NCBI RefSeq assembly: GCF_001667115.1
Contig: NZ_LZIJ01000109.1
Coordinates: 1 to 64,000 of the forward strand
Direction: 5' to 3'
From: Mycobacterium sp. 852002-51163_SCH5372311
GTDB lineage: Bacteria > Actinomycetota > Actinomycetes > Mycobacteriales > Mycobacteriaceae
DNA length: 64,000 nt
Shown here: one piece after another, positions 16,967-27,700 of the stretch
How the letters are laid out: the number at the start of each line of letters is the position of its first letter
Position numbering within the stretch: position 1 is the stretch's first letter
Notes under the pieces: model-generated
What the model was told of the DNA's origin: nothing
What the model saw: only the letters and a program-made list of their open reading frames with translations
Database searches by the model: none
Made by a program: the position numbers and the translations under genes

Positions 16967-19087
16967 TCATCGGGCTTGCCGAACCAGCTCAAGCACGTCC
17001 GGACCGTACTGCTCGAGCTTGCGTGCGCCGATGCCGGGGATCGCGATCAGGGCCGCGTCGTCGTCGGGCAGCATTTCGGCGATCGCAATGAGGGTGTTGT
17101 CGGTGAACACGATGTAGGGCGGAATCTTCTGCTCCTTGGCGATGTCCAGCCGCCAGGCTTTGAGCCGCAGCAACAGATCTTCGTTGACGTCGCCGGCACA
17201 CGTTTCGCAGCGTCGCAGCAGGACGGCGGCCGGCGTGCTCAGAACGCTGTTGCAGATACGGCAGCGAGACGGGCTGCCCCGAGTGCGCCGGGATTTCGGG
17301 GCCGGATCGGACCGGGTTTGGGGCGCGATGCCGTTGAGAAACCGCGACGGCTTGCGGCTCTGCCGCGCGCCCGGCGTCCTCGCCAGCGCCCAGCTGAGCG
17401 TCAAATGCACACGGGCCCTGGTGATTCCGACATAGAGCAGCCGACGCTCCTCTTCGACAGGTTCGCTGTCGGCGCCATGCGCCAAGGCGTGTGAAATGGG
17501 TAGCGTGCCGTCGGCCAGCCCGACCAGGAACACCGCATCCCACTCGAGTCCCTTGGCGGCGTGCAGCGAGGCCAGCGTGACGCCCTGCACCACGGGTGGA
17601 TGCCGCGCGTCGGCGCGCATCCGCAACTCCGCCAGCAGACCCGGCAGGTCGAGCTGTGGACGTTGCGCCACCTCGCCGTCGACCAGCTCGGCCAGTGCGC
17701 ACAACGCCTCCCAGCGATCCCTGGCACGGGTGCCGACGGGCTGCTCTGCCGTCAGCCCCAGGGGCGCCAGGACCGTGCGAACCACCTCAGGCAGCGGGCC
17801 CGCCAGGCCAGCCTCGGGGCCGCGTTCGGCGGCGCGCTGCAGGGCCAGCATCGCCTGCTTGATCTCCTGTCGATTGAAAAAGCCCTCACCCCCGCGGACT
17901 TGATAGGCGATACCCGCCTCCGTCAGGGCCTCCTCGTACGCCTCGGATTGCGCATTGACCCGATACAGGATGGCGATCTCGGATGGCGGAGTACCGGATT
18001 CGATCAGCCGGGCGATCGATTTCGCCACGGCGGCGGCCTCGGCCGGCTCGTCGAAGTGCTCGTGAAACGACGGGGGCGGGCCGGGTTCACGCTGGCCGGA
18101 CAGCTGCAGCTTGCTGCCCGCGACCCGACCGCGGGCTGCGGCGATCACCTGGTTGGCCAGCGACACCACCTGCGGAGTGGAGCGGTAGTCGCGCTCCAGC
18201 CGCACCACGGTTGCGTCCGGAAACTGTCGGGAGAAGTCGAGCAGGAAACGAGGTGAGGCCCCGGTGAACGAGTAGATGGTCTGGTTGGCGTCGCCGACGA
18301 CGGTCAGGTCGTCCCGGTCGCCCAGCCACGCCGACAGCACCCGCTGCTGCAATGGGGTGACGTCCTGGTACTCGTCGACAACAAAGCAGCGGTAGCGGTC
18401 CCGGAACTCTTCGGCGACGGCGGCGTCGTTCTCGATGGCTGCCGCGGTGTGCAGCAGCAGGTCGTCGAAATCGAGCATGGTGACTGTCTCGTCACGAGCC
18501 TTGAGAGCCTCGTACGCGGCATAGACCGCGGCGATCTTTTCGGCGTCCATGGGGGTGTCGCGGCCGGCGGAGGCCACGGCCGTGGCGTACTGCTCCGGGC
18601 CGATCAGCGACGCCTTGGCCCACTCGATCTCGCCGGCCAGGTCCCGGACGTCGTCGGTGCTGGTATTGAGCCTGGTGCGGCTGGCCGCGCGGGCGACGAC
18701 GGCGAACTTGGTGTCCAGCAGCTCCCATCGGGTGTCGCCGACCACCCGCGGCCAGAAGTAGCGCAGCTGGCGGCGGGCGGCCGCGTGAAACGTCAGGGCC
18801 TGCACCGCGCCGATACCCGATCCGGTCTGCGCCGCCGCGTCGAGCGCTCGCAGCCGGGCACGCATCTCCCCCGCCGCGCGCTGGGTGAACGTCACCGCGA
18901 GCACCTGCCCGGCTGCGACGTGACCACTCGCGACGAGCTGCGCGATGCGGTGCGTGATCGTGCGGGTCTTGCCCGTTCCGGCGCCGGCGAGTACGCAGAC
19001 CGGTCCGCGTGGAGCCAGCACTGCCTCGCGCTGCTCGGCGTCCAGCCCGGCGGTCAAGGGTTCTGCGACCATCGGCATGGCGTCCAT
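16967..19087 (-). CDS. uvrD2: UvrD2, superfamily 1A DNA helicase with HRDC domain
   Basis: 706 residues. Walker A GAGTGKT (35-41), motif [20 protein letters not shown], motif IV-VI segments ending [15 protein letters not shown] are all present. Downstream lies a tetracysteine module (CRICN...CETCAGD) and an HRDC domain ([26 protein letters not shown]), the arrangement unique to mycobacterial UvrD2, which is essential in studied species. The start is ambiguous: ATGs at 19087, 19078 and 19072 are all in frame; I take 19087. It is divergent from mrx1. Confidence 0.95.
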   Translation of the reverse strand: MDAMPMVAEPLTAGLDAEQREAVLAPRGPVCVLAGAGTGKTRTITHRIAQLVASGHVAAGQVLAVTFTQRAAGEMRARLRALDAAAQTGSGIGAVQALTFHAAARRQLRYFWPRVVGDTRWELLDTKFAVVARAASRTRLNTSTDDVRDLAGEIEWAKASLIGPEQYATAVASAGRDTPMDAEKIAAVYAAYEALKARDETVTMLDFDDLLLHTAAAIENDAAVAEEFRDRYRCFVVDEYQDVTPLQQRVLSAWLGDRDDLTVVGDANQTIYSFTGASPRFLLDFSRQFPDATVVRLERDYRSTPQVVSLANQVIAAARGRVAGSKLQLSGQREPGPPPSFHEHFDEPAEAAAVAKSIARLIESGTPPSEIAILYRVNAQSEAYEEALTEAGIAYQVRGGEGFFNRQEIKQAMLALQRAAERGPEAGLAGPLPEVVRTVLAPLGLTAEQPVGTRARDRWEALCALAELVDGEVAQRPQLDLPGLLAELRMRADARHPPVVQGVTLASLHAAKGLEWDAVFLVGLADGTLPISHALAHGADSEPVEEERRLLYVGITRARVHLTLSWALARTPGARQSRKPSRFLNGIAPQTRSDPAPKSRRTRGSPSRCRICNSVLSTPAAVLLRRCETCAGDVNEDLLLRLKAWRLDIAKEQKIPPYIVFTDNTLIAIAEMLPDDDAALIAIPGIGARKLEQYGPDVLELVRQAR

Positions 19088-19184
19088 CTTGACAGTGGCG
19101 GCCGACAAGCCGGGCGCCTGACACGTGCGGGCCACGTCGCTATTTGCCCGGAATGCATCGCCACCGCGATATGTTTAAGGGGCC

Positions 19185-19436
19185 ATGACCAATGCTGCGC
19201 TCACCATTTACACCACATCGTGGTGTGGTTTCTGCCATCGGCTCAAGACGGTCCTCAAGGCTGACGGGATCGCCTACGACGAGATCGACATCGAAGACGA
19301 CGCGGCGGCGGCCGAATTCGTCGGCTCGGTCAACGGCGGCAACCGGACGGTTCCCACGGTGAAGTTCGCCGACGGCTCCACACTGACCAACCCGAGCGCC
19401 GGCGAGGTCAAAGCGAAGCTGGCCGAGGTCGGCTAG
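19185..19436 (+). CDS. mrx1: Mycoredoxin-1 (mycothiol-dependent glutaredoxin-like protein)
   Basis: 83 residues, thioredoxin fold, active site WCGFCHRLK (CxxC near residues 14-17), cis-Pro segment NRTVPTVKFADGS and the conserved TNPSAGEVKAKL helix. Mycoredoxin-1 reduces mycothiol-mixed disulfides using mycothiol. The usual motif is CGYC; here it is CGFC. It is convergent with nudC, the two stop regions overlapping by four bases. Confidence 0.95.
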   Translation: MTNAALTIYTTSWCGFCHRLKTVLKADGIAYDEIDIEDDAAAAEFVGSVNGGNRTVPTVKFADGSTLTNPSAGEVKAKLAEVG

Positions 19437-20356
19437 TCCAGCGCCGCCCACGACTCGATGATCACGCGGGCAATCGAAATAGACCCGGGCAGAAGAAGTT
19501 TCGACTCCGATGCGCTGGTCCAATCGCCGGCGTCAAGAGCGGCACGCACCTCCGCGCGGGTGAACCACGCCGCCTCGACTATCTCGCCGTCGTTGAACGA
19601 GAACGCCTGATCCGGGTCGGCCACCGCGTGGAAGCCGACCATCAGCGACCGCGGGAACGGCCAGGGCTGACTGCCCAGGTAACGCACATCGCGAACGATC
19701 AAGCCGATTTCCTCGCGGATCTCCCGCGCGACGCAGACCTCGAACGACTCGCCCGCTTCGACGAACCCCGCCAGCAGCGAGAACATCCGCTCCGGCCACA
19801 TCGCCTGGCGGGCCAGCACCGCGCGGTCGGCGCCGTCATGGACCAGGCAGATGACCGCCGGATCGATCCGCGGGAACTCCTCATGCCCGGTGATCGGGTT
19901 GACGCGCGACCAGCCGCCCCGGGCCGGCTTGGTCGGCGAACCGTCCATCGAGCTGAATCGAGCGCTGTCATGCCAGTTGAGCAGCGCGGTGGCCGACGAC
20001 ACCAGTTGGCTGCTGGTCTCGTCGAAGATCTTGCCGAGGTTGCGAAGGTTCACCACCTCGGTTCGAACGTCGGGATACTTCGGCGCTTCCAGCGCGCCCC
20101 GGATCGCCCAGACGTGCCGACCGCCCTCGATGCGGCCGAGGAATACCGCGTCCGATGGCGGTTTGTCGCCCAGCGCAGCGGCCTCGCCAAGCACCACGCG
20201 GCCGTCGGCGACGAGCACCTGGCTGCGCGAATCCACCCGCAACAGCGCAGCATCCGTCCATCCCGCCGTGGCCGCCTCGACATCGGTGCGCAGTTGGTCG
20301 GCACGGTCGGCGCCGACGCGCGACAGCAACGGAATGCTGTGCAGCTGAAAGTCCAC
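19433..20356 (-). CDS. nudC: NudC, NAD(H) pyrophosphatase / RNA deNADding enzyme
   Basis: 307 residues. The Nudix box GFVEAGESFEVCVAREIREEIGL spans about 197-219 and the NADH-type signature SQPWPFPRS follows at 229-237. The Cys4 zinc ribbon of the E. coli enzyme is absent: the equivalent stretch (GWSRVNPITGHEEFPRIDPAVI) has no cysteine pairs, as in other mycobacteria. The proline in SQPWPF is the active-form residue; from memory, M. tuberculosis carries a glutamine there that impairs the enzyme. Only five bases separate its start from the end of the upstream K+ channel gene, so they share a transcript. Confidence 0.95.
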   Translation of the reverse strand: MDFQLHSIPLLSRVGADRADQLRTDVEAATAGWTDAALLRVDSRSQVLVADGRVVLGEAAALGDKPPSDAVFLGRIEGGRHVWAIRGALEAPKYPDVRTEVVNLRNLGKIFDETSSQLVSSATALLNWHDSARFSSMDGSPTKPARGGWSRVNPITGHEEFPRIDPAVICLVHDGADRAVLARQAMWPERMFSLLAGFVEAGESFEVCVAREIREEIGLIVRDVRYLGSQPWPFPRSLMVGFHAVADPDQAFSFNDGEIVEAAWFTRAEVRAALDAGDWTSASESKLLLPGSISIARVIIESWAALD

Positions 20357-20361
20357 GATCG

Positions 20362-21432
20362 CTAGTGCCCGACGTTTCGGATGTACAGCAGCCGGTCACT
20401 GGCCTCTATGGCGTCCACCTCCGGCGCACCGATGCGGAGCAGATGGCCGTCGCGGACCACACCGAGCACGATGTCGCTGAGGTGCCGCGGGGATCCGCCG
20501 ACCTCGCTCTGCTCCACCTCGCGTTCGGCGATGGCCAGCCCTGCATCCGGCGTGAGCAGATCCTCGATCATCTCCACCACGCTGGGTGTGGTGGTGGCCA
20601 GCCCGAGCAGCCGGCCGGCTGTCTCGGAGGAAACGACTACCGAGTCCGCGCCCGATTGCCGCAACAGGTGCTGGTTTTCGGCTTCCCGGATCGACGCCAC
20701 GATCTTGGCGTTGGGCGCGATCTCACGAGCAGTCAACGTGACCAGCACCGCGGTGTCGTCACGACTGGCAGCGACGATGATCGACGCCGCGTGCTGGACG
20801 CTGGCCAAGCGAAGCACGTCCGATTTGGTGGCGTCGCCGTGGACGGTTACCAAACCTGCCGCCGCGGCGCGGTCCAGCGCGGCCCGATCGGTGTCGACGA
20901 CGACGATCTCACCGGGGACCATCTCGTCACCGAGCATCGCGCCGATCGCCGTTTTGCCCTTGGTCCCGTAACCGATGACGACGGTGTGGTTGCGCACTCT
21001 GCTCCTCCAACGCTGGATCTTCAATGCCTGCCGCGACGTTTCGGTGACGACCTCCAGCGTCGTTCCGACCAACAAGATCAGGAACGCAATCCGCAGCGGC
21101 GTGATGATCAAGACGTTCGTCAGGCGGGCGAACTCGGATACCGGAGTGATGTCGCCATAGCCGGTGGTCGACAGCGTCACCGCGGAGTAGTACAGGCAGT
21201 CAAGAAACGTGAGCGGATCGCCCTGCGCGTCGTGGTACCCGGCCCGATCGAGGTAGACGGTGATTGCGCCGACCAGGAGCGCCCCGAGGGCGATGGCTAT
21301 CCGGCGGGAGATGATACGAGCGGGACCGGCCTGCCCCTGAGGAATACGCAGCACCCCGACAAGCGCGTAACTGGGCTGGACGGTCAAACTCTCGTCGAGA
21401 CGTCTCAGCCGCCGCCAGCTACCTGTCGCCAC
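20362..21432 (-). CDS. Potassium channel with cytoplasmic RCK (TrkA) domains
   Basis: 356 residues. Two membrane helices flank the pore with selectivity filter TTGYGDITP (about residues 88-96). The cytoplasmic part begins VVIGYGTKGKTAIGAML, a Rossmann RCK-N domain that binds nucleotide, followed by VVVDTDRAALDRAAAAGLVTVHGDAT, and ends in an RCK-C domain. This is the MthK-like 2TM channel of mycobacteria (Rv3200c type). It precedes nudC in the same direction, an arrangement that could tie ion flux to NAD(H) status, although that is speculation. Confidence 0.93.
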   Translation of the reverse strand: MATGSWRRLRRLDESLTVQPSYALVGVLRIPQGQAGPARIISRRIAIALGALLVGAITVYLDRAGYHDAQGDPLTFLDCLYYSAVTLSTTGYGDITPVSEFARLTNVLIITPLRIAFLILLVGTTLEVVTETSRQALKIQRWRSRVRNHTVVIGYGTKGKTAIGAMLGDEMVPGEIVVVDTDRAALDRAAAAGLVTVHGDATKSDVLRLASVQHAASIIVAASRDDTAVLVTLTAREIAPNAKIVASIREAENQHLLRQSGADSVVVSSETAGRLLGLATTTPSVVEMIEDLLTPDAGLAIAEREVEQSEVGGSPRHLSDIVLGVVRDGHLLRIGAPEVDAIEASDRLLYIRNVGH

Positions 21433-21482
21433 GGAAATCCGTCATCGCATTGGCCCAGCGCACGACAAACATGTAACCACGA

Positions 21483-24400
21483 TCAAGCGCTGGCAGGGTG
21501 ACCGGAGTCGGCCAGCAGCACGGCCAGCTCATCGGCATCGGGCAAGTCATCGGGGAAGACGGTGGTTCCGCTGCGTACGTAGTGAAACGCGGTACGTACC
21601 GACGATTCCGGGCAACCGGTCAAGGCAGCCCAGGCCAACCGGTAGACGGCCAGCTGTACGGCGGCCTGCCGCATGGCCTCGCGCCCCTTTGGCGGCTCGC
21701 CGGTCTTCCAGTCGACCACGGTGGTACCGCGGTCTGGGTCGGCGAACACCGCGTCGATGCGGCCGCGCACCACAGTTTCGCCGACAACTATTTCGAACGG
21801 CACCTCGACGGCCACCGGTGTGCGGCCCGCCCACTGCGATCCAGCGAAAGCCTCCTGCAGCGCGGCGAGCTCCTCGCTATCGCCGACGTCGGAATCCACC
21901 GCGCCGGGCAGGTCACCCAGATCGAACAGCAACTCGCCGCCGTAGAACTGTTGGACCCAGGAATGAAAGGCGTTGCCCAGCAATGCATGTGGGTCAGGAC
22001 GGGTAGGCAGGCGATGCATCAGCCGCTGCGCCGCAGCCGCCGGGTCGCGGGCCAGGTCCACCAGAGCGCTGACCGACAACTGGCTGGGGAGCAGGTGGAT
22101 GGGCGGGCGGGCGGCGGATGCGCGCTCGACCAGTAGCGCATCGACGTCCGCGGCCCACCCTTCGGCGTCGGCACCGGCTGATTCGCCGGCGTCGACGGGC
22201 GGGGCCGACATGGCCTGGGTGACCAGGGCGGCCCCTCGCTCGACAGCGGCGCGGCGCCCGGCCAGCGGATCGGCGGGCCACAGTGCCTCGACGACGTTGT
22301 CTCGCAGCGGGTTTCGTTCGCCATCCGCTGGCGCCGGGGCCCACTGCTCGACCACGCCGCTGGGCTCGCCGGCCGCAGCCGACCGGTCGATGATGTCCTT
22401 GATTTCGCACAGGAAGTCCGACGGACCACGCGGCTTGACCCCGGTGGCACTCCAGTGGTGACCCGACACCAGCAAGGTGTCCTCGGCCCGCGTGATGCCG
22501 ACATACAGAAGTCGGCGTTCCTCGTCGACTCGGCGTTGGTCGAGCTGGCGACGATGCGCGAAGATTTTGTCCGACAGCTGTTTTCGATTGGTGACGTCCG
22601 AGGTGTCCAACACCGGGATGCCGAGCGCGCCAGGCTGGGCACGATCACCGCGCAGCAGTGGCGGCAACTCGGCGGCGTCGGTGAGCCAGGTGCTCCTCGA
22701 CGCGGTCGACGGGAACGTTCCACCGGACAGGTGTGCGACGGCCACCACCTGCCACTCCAGCCCTTTTGCGGCGTGCACGGTGAGCACCTGGACCCGGTCG
22801 GCGGCGACTACCGGCTGGGCGGGCGGCAACCCGTTCTCGACCGCCTCGGCCGTATCCAGATAGCCCAGCAAACCAGCCACCGACGCCGAGCCCACCCGCT
22901 CCGCGTAGGCGGCGACGACATCGGCGAACGCATCGAGATGTGCTGCGCCACACCAGGCCCCCGCGAATGCCAGCGCCCGGACTTCGCAGTCGATGCCCAG
23001 CGCGCGGCGCACCTCGGCAACCAGATCGGGCAGGGAGCGACCGAGGTGGCCGCGCAGGGTGCTCAGTTCAGCGGCCAGTGCGTTGATGCGCTGATACCCC
23101 ACAGCTGAATAGCCGGCGGCCGGCCCCGGATCGCTGATGGCGTCGGCGAGACATGCGGTGTCGAGGTCGCAACCAGCTGCCATCGCGATGGACTCGGGCG
23201 AGGGCGCCTCGCCCGATTGTTCGCCGCCGAGCTCGCGTGCACGCCGCCACAGCGCGGCTATGTCGCGCGCTCCCAGTCGCCAGCGTGGACCGGCCAGCAC
23301 CCGCATCGCTGCCGCGCCGGCCGTGGGATCGGCAACCAGCCGCACCATGGCGACCAGGTCGGCGACCTCGGGGACGGCCAGCAAGCCGGCCAGCCCGACA
23401 ACCTCGACCGGGATTCCGCGGGCACGAAGGGCCTCGGCGATGGGCGCGGCATCGGCGTTGCGCCGCACCAACACTGCGGCGGTCGGGGGGCTGACACCGT
23501 CAGCTCTTGCTTGCCGATACTGCTTGTCCAGGTGGTCGGCGATCCATTCGCGTTCGGCTTGCACATCCGGCAGCAACGCACAGCGGACGGTGCCAGGGGC
23601 AGCATCGGGCCGCGAGCGCAACGCGCGCACCGCCACCGACCGTCGCCGCGCCTCCGCCGATATGGCGTTGGCGATATGCAGGGCCCGCGGCGGATTGCGC
23701 CAGCTGGTCCGCAGTTCCAGGACCGGCGCGGGGGTGCCGTCGGCCAACGGGAAGTCGGTGGTGAACCGCGGCAGGTTGGTGGCCGAAGCGCCACGCCATC
23801 CATAGATCGACTGGATCGGGTCACCGACCGCGGTCAGCGCCAACTCGTCGTCTGCAGTCGAGCCGCCTCCGAACAGCGACGACAGCGCGACGCGCTGGGC
23901 ATGCCCGGTGTCCTGGTATTCGTCGAGCAGGACCACCCGGTATCGGCTCCGCAGGTCGACACCGACCTGCGGAAAGCCCGCGGCCAGCCGTGCGGCACAC
24001 GCCATCTGAGCGCCGAAGTCCATCACCTTCGCGGCGCGCATCCGCTCCTGCAGCGCATCCAGCAGCGGCACCAGCTCGGCGCGCTCGGTCTGGGTGGACA
24101 GCAACCGCAACAGCCACTGGTTGGGTCCGCGGTCGCGTTGGTAGGGACCGGCCGGGAGATCGTGCACCAGCCGTTCCAGCTCCACGTGGGTGTCGCGCAG
24201 CTGCCGGGTGTCCACCAAATGCTCGGCGAGCTGGTTCCACAGCCGCAGGACCATCGAGGTGACCGCGGCCGGGGTTTTGTCGGTGCGCAGTTCGCCGCGA
24301 TATCCGGCGACCACATCAAACGCCAACTGCCACAGCTCCGTTTCGCCCAGCAACCGGGTATCGGGCTCGACGGGCAACAGCAGCCCATGGTCACGCAACA

Positions 24401-24764
24401 GCGACCCGGCGAACGCGTGGTAGGTGCTGACCACCGGGGAGCCCGCCGGTTCGGAGGCCGACGCCCCGGCGGCGCCCAGGCCGATGCCGGCCAACCGGTC
24501 CAGCCGGGAGCGGACCCGGCGCTGCAGCTGCCCGGCGGCCTTGCGCGTGAACGTCAACCCAAGCACTTGGTCGGGTGTGGCGTAGCCGTTGGCGACCAGC
24601 CATACCACTCGAGCGGCCATCGTCTCGGTCTTGCCGGCCCCGGCCCCCGCGATGACGACGAGCGGGCCGGGCGGCGCGGCGATGACGGCGGACTGCTCGG
24701 CCGTAGGCGGGAAAAGCCCGAGTGCACAGGCTAATTCATCGGGGCTGTAGCGTGCCGGGGTCAT
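21483..24764 (-). CDS. adnB: AdnB, motor-nuclease subunit of the AdnAB double-strand break resection complex
   Basis: 1093 residues. The N-terminal UvrD-like motor has Walker A GAGAGKT (40-46), Q-motif TAEQSAVIAAP, LLDEYQDTGHAQR and GDPIQSIYGWRGA, with the late motif [22 protein letters not shown]. The C-terminal RecB-type nuclease carries GRIDAVFAD and VVDWKTGEPPKG with its metal-binding Asp. No Fe-S cysteines are seen. AdnAB is the mycobacterial end-resecting machine used in homologous recombination. The ATG at 24764 overlaps the adnA stop (ATGA), implying coupled synthesis of the heterodimer; a longer upstream frame is a shadow inside adnA. Confidence 0.95.
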   Translation of the reverse strand: MTPARYSPDELACALGLFPPTAEQSAVIAAPPGPLVVIAGAGAGKTETMAARVVWLVANGYATPDQVLGLTFTRKAAGQLQRRVRSRLDRLAGIGLGAAGASASEPAGSPVVSTYHAFAGSLLRDHGLLLPVEPDTRLLGETELWQLAFDVVAGYRGELRTDKTPAAVTSMVLRLWNQLAEHLVDTRQLRDTHVELERLVHDLPAGPYQRDRGPNQWLLRLLSTQTERAELVPLLDALQERMRAAKVMDFGAQMACAARLAAGFPQVGVDLRSRYRVVLLDEYQDTGHAQRVALSSLFGGGSTADDELALTAVGDPIQSIYGWRGASATNLPRFTTDFPLADGTPAPVLELRTSWRNPPRALHIANAISAEARRRSVAVRALRSRPDAAPGTVRCALLPDVQAEREWIADHLDKQYRQARADGVSPPTAAVLVRRNADAAPIAEALRARGIPVEVVGLAGLLAVPEVADLVAMVRLVADPTAGAAAMRVLAGPRWRLGARDIAALWRRARELGGEQSGEAPSPESIAMAAGCDLDTACLADAISDPGPAAGYSAVGYQRINALAAELSTLRGHLGRSLPDLVAEVRRALGIDCEVRALAFAGAWCGAAHLDAFADVVAAYAERVGSASVAGLLGYLDTAEAVENGLPPAQPVVAADRVQVLTVHAAKGLEWQVVAVAHLSGGTFPSTASRSTWLTDAAELPPLLRGDRAQPGALGIPVLDTSDVTNRKQLSDKIFAHRRQLDQRRVDEERRLLYVGITRAEDTLLVSGHHWSATGVKPRGPSDFLCEIKDIIDRSAAAGEPSGVVEQWAPAPADGERNPLRDNVVEALWPADPLAGRRAAVERGAALVTQAMSAPPVDAGESAGADAEGWAADVDALLVERASAARPPIHLLPSQLSVSALVDLARDPAAAAQRLMHRLPTRPDPHALLGNAFHSWVQQFYGGELLFDLGDLPGAVDSDVGDSEELAALQEAFAGSQWAGRTPVAVEVPFEIVVGETVVRGRIDAVFADPDRGTTVVDWKTGEPPKGREAMRQAAVQLAVYRLAWAALTGCPESSVRTAFHYVRSGTTVFPDDLPDADELAVLLADSGHPASA

Positions 24765-27700
24765 GGCGCTGTCCCCTCGGTGTGGGCCGGGCACGAGGGG
24801 CGTACCGGGCAGTTCGCGCAACCGGCGTTGCGACGGGCGACGAAATGCGGCCCCGCCGTCGCCGCGGCCGCCTGCTCGACGAGGTTGCGCCAATGGTCGC
24901 GCATGGCCGGCGTGAGCGGATCCTGTTCGCGTTCGGTGACGCCGTTGGATCCGGCCTTGCCCAGGTAGACCAGACGAGCGCCGCCGGGCTCGTCACCGGC
25001 CGGAAGCATGCCCTCGGCCACCGCAAGCTGATACATCGCCAGCTGGGCGTGTTGTTGCGCGTCGTCCTTGCTGACCGGCGTCTTTCCCGTCTTGACGTCG
25101 ACGACCACCAGCCGGCCGGCCGCGTCGCGTTCGAGCCGGTCAACCCGGCCACGCAATCTCACGTTCGCCACGGTTCCGTTGACGTCGACCTCGACGCCGG
25201 CCTCGGTCAACTCGCCGCGGGTCTGGGTTCGCCACTCGACGAATGCCTCGATCATGGCGCGGTGCCGGGCCAGCTCGTTGGCCGAATACCACTGTGCGTC
25301 GAATGGCAGGTGCCCCCATATCCGGTCCAGCTCGCCCAGCAGCTGGGCTTCTGTCTTGCCCGGCTCGGCGATCAGCGCGTGCATCACCGAGCCGACGGTG
25401 GAGCGCAGTTCACGCGCGTTCGTGCCGCCGTGCCGCTCGGCAAGCCAGCGCAGCGGGCAGTCGGTAAGCGTCTGCAATGTCGATGGCGTCAGGGTCACGG
25501 GCCCGTCCTCGTCGCGCAAAGGCTCACCGGTGCTGAGCGGGATCAGGCCGTGCCAGGCGTCCGGGTCGGCACCGGGCACGCCCGACTTGGCCAGTCGGGC
25601 TAATTGCGTTGCCGCACAGCGGCGCATTTCGTCGTCCACGGCTCCGTCCGGGGCGCACACCACACTGCGCAGCCGGCCCACCAGCGCCGCCGTGGACAAT
25701 ACCCGCGGCACCGAGACCGGTTGTGCTGCAACGGTGTCGTCACCAGCCAGTTGCGCGATCTCGGCGAAGAACGCCGACGGCAGCGCGGCCGCCAGTCCCG
25801 GTCCGTCGGTGTCGCTGTCCACGGCCGTTACCAGCAATTGCCGTCGCGCCCGTCCCATAGCCGCTACCAGCAGCCGGCGCTCCTCGGCAAGCAGCGGCGC
25901 CCGCACCGACGCGTCCTCGCCGACACCGTCGAGTTCGTCGAGCAGACGCTGGGTTCCCAGCACACCGCCACGGGGAATCGTGTTGGGCCACAAGCCATCC
26001 TGCAAACCGGCGATTACCACCAGATCCCATTCCTGCCCCAGAGCCGCGTGGGCACTGAGCACCCGGACCTCTTCCCCCTGCGGTGCCGAGTCACGGTTGA
26101 CACCCGGAAGCTGCAGCGCAGCAACGTGTTCGACGAGGCCGCCCAGGGTCGCGCCGGAGGTGCGCGCGACGTAGTGATCGGTGATGTCGAACAGCGCAGT
26201 TACAGCGTCGAGGTCCCTGATCGCCTGGGCGCCGGCCGGACCGCCGCGCTCGCAAGTCGCCAGCCATCGTCGCTGCAGACCGGACCGGTGCCACGCCGCC
26301 CACAGCGTGTAGCGCGGGTCTTGCCCCTCCCGGTGGCAGCGGGCAGCCGCTTCCAGCACCGCGCGGACCCGCCCCAATGGGTTGGGCAGCGGCTCTCCCC
26401 CCACCAGCGCCTCGACCAGCAGATCTCCGAATTTGCCTGGGGTCCGTCCTGTGCTGCGGCGCTGAAGTGTGCGGCGCAGCCGCCGAAGTGAGACCGGGTC
26501 GACACGACCGATGGGGCCGGTCAGCAGAGTCAGCGCGCGCTCACCGTCGAGGCCGTCGGCGGTCGCGGCCAAGACGGTGAGCAGTGCCTGAGCCGCGGGC
26601 TGGGCGCAGACCGGTCCGCCGTCGGCGGGGACGGCAACCGGCACGCCGGCCGCTGCCAGCGCACGCGGCAACCGGGCGGCAGCCCGCGGCACCGACCTGA
26701 CGATCACCGCCATCTCCGACCAGGGCACCCCGTCGATAAGGTGCGCTCGTCGCAGCGCATCGGCGATCGTCGCCGCCTCGGCGTGCGCAGAGGCCGCAAG
26801 GCGCACGCTGACCGACCCATCCTCCGTTCCCGTCCCGTCCACATGCCTGCCGGCAGAGGCTCCAGGCAGCCTGCGCGCTATACCGGTGACGGCCCGCGCC
26901 ACCGCCGGCGCACAGCGATGCGAGCGCGTCAGCGTGACCGACGGACTATCGATGGCGAGTAGTCCCTCAGATTCGCCACCGCGGAACCCGAACACTGCTT
27001 GATTGGGATCGCCTGCCACCAGCGACAATTCGGCGCCGGTGGCCAGCACGCGGACGAGCCGCGCGGCTTGCGGGTCGAGTTGCTGGGCGTCGTCAATCAA
27101 CAAAACACGTACCCGGGCGCGTTCGGCTGCCAACAGTTCCGGGTCGAGGGCGAAAGCTTCCAGCGCGGCGCCGACGAGTTCAGCGGCGCCCAGCGCCGGC
27201 GCCGTCGCCTGCGGCGCTGCCGTCCCGACCGCCGCCCGCAGCAACATCACCTGCTCGTACTGCCGCGCGAACTGGCCGGCAGCGGCCCACTCCCGACGCC
27301 CACACCGTCGGCCCAGGCGCTGCAGTTCTAGCGGGTCTACTCCCCGCTCGGCGCAGCGCGCCAACAGGTTTCGCAGCTCGATGGCGAAGCCCGCGGTGCT
27401 CAGGGCAGGCCGCAGATATTCCGGCCAGTCGGTCGCGGCGGCTGATCCGTCCGCGACGTCTCCGGCCAGCAGTTCCCGGATGATGGCGTCTTGTTCGGCG
27501 CTGGTAACCAGCCGAGGGGGCGCCTCGCCCGCGCGTGCGGCGGCCCGCCGCAACACCGCGTAAGCGTAGCTGTGCACAGTGCGGACCAACGGCTCGCGGA
27601 CCGCGGCGCGACCGGGGCGCGCGTCGCGTGCTCGCAGCAGGGCCGCGGTGAGGGTGCTGCGGGCCCGCGTCCCGATCCGGCCCGAACCGGTAAGCAGAAG

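Noticed and set aside
23217..24734. Long + strand frame opposite adnB
   Set aside because: Gly/Arg-rich and without domains; adnB on the other strand has full helicase motifs.
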